Shown: positions 58,696 through 64,000 of the stretch, one piece after another
Numbering within the stretch: position 1 is the stretch's first letter
Layout of the letters: the number at the start of each line of letters is the position of its first letter
From: Psychromicrobium xiongbiense
Lineage (GTDB): Bacteria; Actinomycetota; Actinomycetes; Actinomycetales; Micrococcaceae
Assembly (NCBI RefSeq): GCF_030271165.1
Contig: NZ_JASSZH010000024.1
Coordinates: forward strand, 181,334 to 245,333
Length of the DNA: 64,000 bases
Reading direction: 5' to 3'
Position numbers and translations under genes: made by a program
The notes under the pieces: model-generated
What the model was told of the DNA's origin: nothing
Database searches by the model: none
What the model saw: the letters and a program-made list of their open reading frames with translations, nothing else

Positions 58696-60075
58696 TCAGT
58701 GCGCTGGTCTGATCTTCCGGGCAGCCAGCACGGAGAGGAAGAGCAGTGCAGCGGCGATCCCAAAGCTGAGCTGCAGACCCTGAACGAAAGTCGCCGCGCC
58801 CGCCAGCAGAGCTCCGAATACGGCAATCGCCACCGCCCCACCCATCTGGCGGAAGGTGTTGAACACCGCGCTGGCAGTCCCCGCCTGCGCCGCGGGGACG
58901 CTGGCCAGGACCACCGCAGTGACCTGCGGCATCGCCATCGCGCCACCGGAACTTGTCAGGATCATCAGCACTGCCACCAGCACCGGCTGACCCAGCGACG
59001 CCGTCAACGCCATCGCGACAAGCCCTACGCCCATACAGGAGAGCCCCAGGACCACGGGCACCCGCGCACTGAAGCGGTTCGTCAGCCGGCCGCTGAACAT
59101 ATTGGCCAGGATCGCGAAGGCCGATGACGGCAGGAAGACCAGCCCGGCCTGCAGTGGCGGGAGCCCCAGGTGCTGTTGCAGGAAGAGGCTGGCGACAAAG
59201 ACCAGCCCGAAGTTGGAGACCATGAAAGAAAATCCGGCTAGCAGCGAGATCCGCATGCCCACCGGCCGGAACAACTCCAGCGGCATCATCGGGTGCTGGA
59301 CCCTTACCTGCAGGAGCAGAAACGCCGTCAGGAAAATCCCGGCCAGCACCAGGCTGATCCAGGCCAACGGAGCGCCAAACCCCTCGCTTCCGCCAGAGAT
59401 CAGCCCGTTAAGCAGGGCACCGAGCGCGATGACGGAGGTCAGCTGCCCTGCCCAGTCGAACGGTACCGGGCGGCGAACCGAGGGCGTGACGACTCGGAGC
59501 ATCACCAGCATGGCCAGGCACACCGGAAGATTGATCGCGAAAACCAGCCGCCAGTTCACCGTGACCAGAAGTCCGCCCAGAAGCGGCCCCACAGCTCCCG
59601 CCACCGCTCCACCCACAGCCCAGATTCCCAGCGCATGGGCCCTGCGGTTCGCCTCCGGAAATGCCTCACGGATCAAGGCCATGGAAGCCGGGAGCATCAG
59701 TGATGCGCCTGCACCCTGAAGGGCACGGGCGCCGATGAGGATCAGGATTCCGGGGGCCGCTGCGCAGGCCAATGAGGCGAGAAGGAAGAGGGCCACACCC
59801 CAGCCAAAGGCCTTTTTGGCGCCGATCCGGTCGGAGAGATTCCCTGAGAACAGCAGCAAAGCCGCGAACATCAGAGTGTAGCTGTCAATCACCCATTGCT
59901 GAGCCGCCGGACCGCCGCCCAGCTCGGCTGAGATCTGTGTGAGCGCCAGGTTGACGATCAGGATGTCCAGGGTGATCAGGAAGAAACCCAGGGAGCACAG
60001 GGCGAGCGTGACCGACGAGCGCGGGTTCTGAGCTGACCGACGAGTCTCCGCCTCCGCAGCCTGATTCAGCCCCAT
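58696..60075 (-). CDS. MFS exporter, DHA2 (EmrB/QacA) family
   Basis: 459 residues, about 14 membrane helices. Hallmarks: ALDxxIVN-like ITLDILIVNLALTQISAELGG at the start, AAQQWVIDSYTLMFAALLLFSGNLSDRIGAKKAFGWGV (region with motif A), RALQGAGASLMLPASMALIREAFP near 115-137, and WAVGGAVAGAVGPLLGGLLVT (motif C, drug antiporters) near 150. Probably pumps out drugs or metabolites. Its start overlaps the end of the aldo/keto reductase gene by 10 nt, so it is in an operon with it, next to the XRE gene. Confidence 0.9.
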   Translation of the reverse strand: MGLNQAAEAETRRSAQNPRSSVTLALCSLGFFLITLDILIVNLALTQISAELGGGPAAQQWVIDSYTLMFAALLLFSGNLSDRIGAKKAFGWGVALFLLASLACAAAPGILILIGARALQGAGASLMLPASMALIREAFPEANRRAHALGIWAVGGAVAGAVGPLLGGLLVTVNWRLVFAINLPVCLAMLVMLRVVTPSVRRPVPFDWAGQLTSVIALGALLNGLISGGSEGFGAPLAWISLVLAGIFLTAFLLLQVRVQHPMMPLELFRPVGMRISLLAGFSFMVSNFGLVFVASLFLQQHLGLPPLQAGLVFLPSSAFAILANMFSGRLTNRFSARVPVVLGLSCMGVGLVAMALTASLGQPVLVAVLMILTSSGGAMAMPQVTAVVLASVPAAQAGTASAVFNTFRQMGGAVAIAVFGALLAGAATFVQGLQLSFGIAAALLFLSVLAARKIRPAH

Positions 60076-61049
60076 CTGCCGGTCAGCACCTCCGCGCGAT
60101 CCGTCGCTGGCGCAGGAGTAACAGAGAGCGCACTGATCTCCGCCCGGAGCCCTGGCCGCATCTCAAAGTCCAGAGCGGCCAGCGAGGCTTCCAGCTGACC
60201 CAGATTCCGGCCCGCGATGATCGGGGCCGTCACACCGGGCTGCGCCATCGCCCAGGCGACGGCGAGCGTCACGGGGGAGACCTCGGCATCGGCCGCAAAG
60301 GCCGCAAAACGCTCTGCGGTGGTCAGATCCTGCTCCCGGCCGTAGCGGTCGCTATAGCGGGCATTCTCCACCAGGCGCCCCTGCTCCGGGCGGGAGCCGC
60401 CCCGGTATTTACCGCTCAGCAGGCCTCCTCCGAGCGGGCTGTAGCTGATCACCCCCAGGTTTTCCGCCTGGGCCAGCGGCAGAATCTCCACCTCGGCCTG
60501 CCGCTTGACCAGGTTGTACATCGGCTGGATCAGCTCGAAACGAGCCAGCGATTCCCGCGCAGAGATGCCCAGGCTCAGGGCGATCTGCCAGGCCGCCCAA
60601 TTGCTCACCGCCGGGTAGAGGATCTTGCCGGCACGCTGCAGGTCGTCAAGTGCGCGCAACGTCTCTTCGATGGGCGTGTCCGGGTCAAAAGTATGCACAA
60701 AGTAGAAGTCGATCCGATCGGTCCCCAGGCGTCGCAGACTGTTCTCGACGGCCTGCACCAGGTGACGGCGTGAGAGTCCCTGCGTGTTGACGTCCTCGCC
60801 CATCGGGAAGCCGCCTTTGGAGGAGATCACCACGTCATCGCGCTCACTGGCCATAAACGTGCCCAACCACTGCTCCGAGACCCCGCCTGAATACACATTG
60901 GCGGTGTCGAAGAAGTTGATTCCCCGCTCGCGGGCTGCCTGATACATCTCCAGGGATTCGGCCTCATCCGCCTCGGCGCCGAAGGACATCGTCCCCAGCA
61001 CCAGTGGGGAGACCTTCACGCCCGTCCGTCCAACAACCCGATAGTCCAT
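60066..61049 (-). CDS. Aldo/keto reductase
   Basis: 327 residues from the ATG at 61049 with AGGAG 6 nt upstream; a longer frame to 61124 lacks one. NADPH-dependent oxidoreductase of the YghZ/YajO type: MDYRVVGRTGVKVSPLVLGTMSFG, catalytic residues in NFFDTANVYSGGVSEQWLG (Asp, Tyr near residue 53), VVISSKGGFPM (Lys), DFYFVHTFDP (His), NLGVISYSPLGGGLLSGKYRGG and PIIAGRNLGQLEASLAALDFEM. Coupled to the MFS exporter gene. Confidence 0.93.
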   Translation of the reverse strand: MDYRVVGRTGVKVSPLVLGTMSFGAEADEAESLEMYQAARERGINFFDTANVYSGGVSEQWLGTFMASERDDVVISSKGGFPMGEDVNTQGLSRRHLVQAVENSLRRLGTDRIDFYFVHTFDPDTPIEETLRALDDLQRAGKILYPAVSNWAAWQIALSLGISARESLARFELIQPMYNLVKRQAEVEILPLAQAENLGVISYSPLGGGLLSGKYRGGSRPEQGRLVENARYSDRYGREQDLTTAERFAAFAADAEVSPVTLAVAWAMAQPGVTAPIIAGRNLGQLEASLAALDFEMRPGLRAEISALSVTPAPATDRAEVLTGRWG

Positions 61050-61234
61050 CAGCGTCTCCTGCCTGCTCTTAGCTGTTCTGCGGTCAACCCCGCAGACATT
61101 TCTCCTCGTCAACGCTACGCCCATCCGCCGCAGCGCAGAGAGGCCCTGCCGTTAACCCGCTTGCGCCTGACCCCACCGACGTCGCTGCTGCCGCACCCCT
61201 CCCGCGCCGGGCCCGACTGTGAGATAACTGACCC

Positions 61235-61606
61235 ATGGATATTCCTCGGCCCTCAGAAGAGGGCAAAGAGTTTTTCCGCTCGATCATCCCGGACGCTCCT
61301 GGCGTCGTCGTGAAGCCGATGTTTGGCAACCTGGGTGCCTTTGTGAACGGCAATATGTTTGCGGGCATGTTCGGCGAGAGCATCGGCGTCCGCGTTCTCG
61401 ACGAAACCCTTCAGGCAGAGCTCTCCGCGATCCCGGGCACCGGTGCCTTCGGCCCAGCGGAGCGCGCGATGGGTGGCTACACCTCGCTCCCGGCGGACTG
61501 GCGTCAGGCGCCGGGTCTCGCCGCGGAGTGGATCGGCATCGCGCTTGAACAGGTGGGCCACCTCCCAGCGAAGCAGCCCAAGCCCCGGAAGAAGACCACG
61601 CCGTGA
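61235..61606 (+). CDS. TfoX/Sxy N-terminal domain protein
   Basis: 123 residues. KPMFGNLGAFVNGNMFAGMFGESIGVRVLDE (region 27-57) is the TfoX N-terminal fold, and GYTSLPADWRQAPGLAAEWIGIALEQV closes the domain. In gammaproteobacteria TfoX/Sxy activates competence, but stand-alone N-domain proteins in actinobacteria have no known role. It overlaps the DUF2461 gene by 4 nt, a pair that is presumably co-translated. A basic tail ends the chain. Confidence 0.85.
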   Translation: MDIPRPSEEGKEFFRSIIPDAPGVVVKPMFGNLGAFVNGNMFAGMFGESIGVRVLDETLQAELSAIPGTGAFGPAERAMGGYTSLPADWRQAPGLAAEWIGIALEQVGHLPAKQPKPRKKTTP

Positions 61607-62253
61607 CCTCGCGGTTCGCCGGCTGGTCGGTGGCCGCCGTCGAGTTCTATGAGGGCCTCGAAGCCGACAATTCCAAGGCGTACTGGTCTGAGCACCGGCA
61701 CCTCTACGATGCCGAGGTTCTGGCGCCGATGGAAGCCCTGCTGAGCGATGTGGGCGAGGAATTCGGCGGGGGCAGGATCTTCCGCCCGAACCGCGATATC
61801 CGCTTCAGTGCGGACAAGTCGCCCTACAAGACGGCCATCGGCGCGATGCTCGGGCGGGGATATGTTGAGTTCTCGGCGCGTGGAATTGGCGTCGGTGCCG
61901 GACTCCACCTCATGGCTCCCGATCAGCTCGCCCGGATGCGCTCCGCTATCGCCGATGACGTCACGGGCCCGCAGCTCGAGGAGGCCATCGCTGCGCTTGC
62001 CTCGGAAGGACTCGACGTCATCGCGCGCGACCGGTTGGCAACCGCACCCCGCGGCTTCGCGAAGGGTCACCCGCGCATTGAGCTGCTGCGGAACAAGGAC
62101 CTCGCTGCGTGGAAGCAGTGGGCCGCCTCCGAGCCGTGGATTCACACGGCGGAGGCGGAGCAGCGCATCACGGGCGTGCTCCGCGCTGCCCAGCCACTCG
62201 TGGCCTGGCTTGATGACAACGTTGGTGCCAGCACGGTGGAGCGCCGACGCTGA
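61603..62253 (+). CDS. DUF2461 domain-containing protein
   Basis: 216 residues from GTG 61603 inside the end of the TfoX gene. DUF2461 features: FYEGLEADNSKAYWSEHRHLYDAEVLAPMEALL (region 12-44), IFRPNRDIRFSADKSPYKTAIGAMLGR near 58-84, and GLHLMAPDQLARMRSAIAD. Family function unknown; thought to be cytosolic. Paired here with the TfoX-like protein. Confidence 0.9.
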   Translation: MTSRFAGWSVAAVEFYEGLEADNSKAYWSEHRHLYDAEVLAPMEALLSDVGEEFGGGRIFRPNRDIRFSADKSPYKTAIGAMLGRGYVEFSARGIGVGAGLHLMAPDQLARMRSAIADDVTGPQLEEAIAALASEGLDVIARDRLATAPRGFAKGHPRIELLRNKDLAAWKQWAASEPWIHTAEAEQRITGVLRAAQPLVAWLDDNVGASTVERRR

Positions 62254-62324
62254 GCGCAGCCCACACGCGGGTGTGCGCCACAGGTGGGGAGTCGTGCCCG
62301 CCAGAAAACTGAAACAATGCTCTG

Positions 62325-63644
62325 GTGTCTGAATTTGGTTTTACCGTCGGTGCGCGCCTGAGCGACACCTCTCCGTCATCGCCCGCCCGCCCTGCCGAAC
62401 ATGCTGCGGAACGTCCCGCTGGAGGCGAGTTCATGGGCCGGACCGGCACCCTCACCACGCCGCACGGCCAGATCCAGACACCGGCCTTCATCGGCGTTGG
62501 CACCAAGGCCTCGGTCAAGGCCGTTCTCCCGGAGTCCATGGCCGAGCTCGGCGTCCAGGCGTTGCTGGCCAATGCCTATCACCTGTACCTACAGCCGGGG
62601 CCGGAGATCGTGGATGAGGCGGGCGGTCTGGGCGCCTTCATGAACTGGCCCGGACCCACCTACACGGATTCGGGCGGGTTCCAGGTCATGAGCCTGGGGT
62701 CCGGCTTCAAGAAGGTCATCGACATGGCGGGCGTGACGTCCGATGCCGAAGCCCCCGGCGCGGATGACCGGGTCGCCCCGGGCAAGGAGCGGCTGGCGCA
62801 TATCGATGACGACGGCGTCTGGTTCAAATCCCATCTGGATGGGTCGCGGCATCGCTTCACCCCCGAGGTGTCCATGCAAGTGCAGCATCAGCTCGGCGCG
62901 GACGTGATGTTCGCCTTCGATGAGTTGACCACCCTGCACAATTCGCGGGGCTACCAGGAGGATGCGCTGGAGCGCACGCGGCTCTGGGCGGAGCGTTGCC
63001 TGGTGGAGCATGAGCGGCTCACGGTGGAGCGGTCCAGCAAACCGTATCAGGCTCTTTTCGGGGTGATCCAGGGTGCGCAGTTTGAGGATTTACGCCGGAA
63101 GGCCTGCCGGGATCTGGGCTCGATGACGGTGCCCGGAGGCGATTCGTCCCAGGAGGGGCGCTCGTTTGACGGCTTCGGCCTCGGCGGCGCCCTGGAGAAG
63201 GAGATCCTGGGCACGATCATCGGCTGGTGTGCGGAGGAACTGCCGGAGAACAAGCCCCGGCACCTGCTGGGCATCTCGGAGCCGGATGATCTGTTCACCG
63301 CCATCGAAAACGGTGCGGACACCTTCGACTGCGTCTCTCCCACCCGGGTGGCCCGCAATTCGGCGTTTTACACTCCGCACGGCCGCAAGAACCTGTCCAA
63401 CGCCCGGTACAAGCGGGACTTCGGCCCGCTGGTGGAAGGCTGTGACTGCTATGCCTGCGCCAACTACTCGCGCGCCTACATCCACCACCTCTACAAGGCC
63501 AAGGAAATGGTCTCCGCAACGCTGATCTCGATCCACAATGAGCGGTTCACCGTGAAACTGGTCGATGACGCCCGGAAGGCCATCGAGGACGGAACGTTCT
63601 TCGACCTCAAGGCCGAGGTCCTCGGCAACTATTACGCCTCCTGA
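62325..63644 (+). CDS. tgt: tRNA-guanine transglycosylase
   Basis: 439 residues from GTG 62325, with no strong ribosome site; an internal Met at 62433 (MGRTGTLTTPHG) would shorten it to the core. Exchanges guanine 34 of tRNAs for a 7-deazaguanine on the way to queuosine. Core motifs: TPAFIGVGTKASVKAVLPESM, NAYHLYLQPGPEIV, TDSGGFQVMSLG (Asp acid), FDELTTLHNSR, LFGVIQGAQFEDLRR, HLLGISEPDDLFTAIENGADTFDCVSPTR (nucleophile Asp, region) and the zinc site CDCYACANYSRAYIHHL near residues 373-389. An insertion of about 25 residues (VTSDAEAPGADDRVAPGKERL) after the active-site region is typical of actinobacterial forms. Confidence 0.94.
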   Translation: MSEFGFTVGARLSDTSPSSPARPAEHAAERPAGGEFMGRTGTLTTPHGQIQTPAFIGVGTKASVKAVLPESMAELGVQALLANAYHLYLQPGPEIVDEAGGLGAFMNWPGPTYTDSGGFQVMSLGSGFKKVIDMAGVTSDAEAPGADDRVAPGKERLAHIDDDGVWFKSHLDGSRHRFTPEVSMQVQHQLGADVMFAFDELTTLHNSRGYQEDALERTRLWAERCLVEHERLTVERSSKPYQALFGVIQGAQFEDLRRKACRDLGSMTVPGGDSSQEGRSFDGFGLGGALEKEILGTIIGWCAEELPENKPRHLLGISEPDDLFTAIENGADTFDCVSPTRVARNSAFYTPHGRKNLSNARYKRDFGPLVEGCDCYACANYSRAYIHHLYKAKEMVSATLISIHNERFTVKLVDDARKAIEDGTFFDLKAEVLGNYYAS

Positions 63645-63651
63645 ACCGTCC

Positions 63652-63703
63652 CTATCCCAACGTGCGTCACGCACAAGGGGACACGTTGGAACGGGAGGGA
63701 TAG
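63652..63703. terminator. Hairpin between tgt and the ggt-type gene
   Basis: CTATCCC (63652-63658) pairs with GGGATAG (63697-63703) and CCAACGTG (63657-63664) with CACGTTGG (63682-63689); a small GTGCG/CGCAC stem (63662-63674) lies within. The pairings share bases, so alternative folds exist. It follows tgt directly and overlaps the likely promoter/leader of the next gene. Confidence 0.5.
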
Positions 63704-63712
63704 ATTAAATCC

Positions 63713-64000
63713 ATGCCCTTCACCACCCCGCCAGCCTTCACGTCCCGCCCCACACTGCTCGGCACCTTCGGCATGGCCGCCACCACGCACTGGCTGGCCA
63801 GTGCCACCGCGCAGTCGGTACTGGAGCGCGGCGGGAACGGGTTCGATGCCGCCGTGGCAGCAGGCTTCGTCCTGCACGTCGTGGAGCCTCACCTCAACGG
63901 CCCCGGCGGCGATCTGGTCGGCATCTTCACCACCGCTGCAGACCCGGTTCCCCAGGTGCTCATGGGTCAGGGACCCGCGCCCGCACGCGCCACCCGGGAA
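63713..64000 (+). CDS. Gamma-glutamyltransferase family protein, 5' part
   Basis: 96 codons, cut by the window end. ATG 63713 is preceded by GGAGGG about 11 nt away. MPFTTPPAFTSRPTLLGTFGMAA is followed by ASATAQSVLERGGNGFDAAVAAGFVLHVVEPHLNGPGGDLVGIF (region 35-78), the classical start of the large subunit (G-G-N-x-x-D-A-A-V/I-A, then P-x-x-x-G-x-G-G). These enzymes act on gamma-glutamyl compounds such as glutathione; catalytic Thr lies beyond the window. Confidence 0.88.
   Translation, partial: MPFTTPPAFTSRPTLLGTFGMAATTHWLASATAQSVLERGGNGFDAAVAAGFVLHVVEPHLNGPGGDLVGIFTTAADPVPQVLMGQGPAPARATRE

Noticed and set aside
57702..58946. 414-residue version of the XRE regulator
   Set aside because: The extra N-terminal 95 residues are a low-complexity antisense shadow of the MFS gene; ATG 58661 starts a normal HTH.

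Overview
The window looks like chromosomal DNA from a high-GC actinobacterium, most likely Micrococcales and probably Arthrobacter-like Micrococcaceae. This rests on GC-rich coding, frequent GTG starts, many 4-nt ATGA/GTGA gene overlaps, and families typical of that group (DUF4916, DUF6457, DUF2264, a LAATG-type cell-wall sorting signal). Organism assignment is inference; no rRNA or marker tree is available.

Layout. 1-6756: end of an NCS2 nucleobase permease, a secreted protein, glycerate kinase, a broken hipA behind an intact hipB with a palindromic operator, and a minus-strand operon of Cof-type phosphatase, GDPD and pentapeptide-repeat protein. 6772-7163: seven tandem 56-bp repeats. 7162-19407: a glycan-use locus. 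The minus strand carries two ABC permeases, a Tat/lipo binding protein, a DUF2264 protein, a GH29 fucosidase, a TIM-barrel isomerase, a PfkB kinase and a PEBP protein. A divergent hydroxyacid dehydrogenase and LacI regulator face two LacI-type operators. 19391-24616: a large hairpin, a glutamine amidotransferase, a RelA/SpoT synthetase, a septum-formation-type lipoprotein, then a low-GC accessory patch (secreted/cytosolic orphan pair and a decayed ISL3-type transposase). 24788-31977: a giant sortase-anchored nuclease/5'-nucleotidase, an FAD/NAD(P) protein and a GNAT enzyme. 32157-33252: tRNA-Ser(GCT), a 58-bp perfect palindrome, and an ArsR/SRPBCC pair. 33278-40404: a second fucose/rhamnose-type locus (mutarotase, enolase-family dehydratase, GH29, ABC importer, GntR/FadR regulator) with paired operators.

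40553-54698 is a nearly continuous formate/molybdenum block: an OFA-family transporter with a 37-aa small subunit, moaE-moaA, a moeA-moaC-mobA-moaD operon, a HTH-Mop regulator with modABC, fdhD and an FdhF/YdeP-type molybdopterin oxidoreductase. Molybdate import, cofactor synthesis, cofactor sulfuration, the enzyme and probable formate/oxalate transport therefore sit together. Inside it lies a DUF559 (Vsr-like fold) gene bracketed by two nearly identical 53-bp palindromes.

54797-64000: a LysR-type sensor domain without HTH, a DUF4916 NUDIX-like gene, a 1465-bp mini-island bounded by an 81-bp perfect direct repeat placed on the overlapping 3' ends of two convergent genes, an XRE regulator, MFS exporter, aldo/keto reductase, TfoX-like and DUF2461 proteins, tRNA-guanine transglycosylase, and the start of a gamma-glutamyltransferase.

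The strongest candidates for undescribed biology are the palindrome-bracketed DUF559 gene, the repeat-bounded mini-island with two orphan genes, and the structured leader ahead of moaE.
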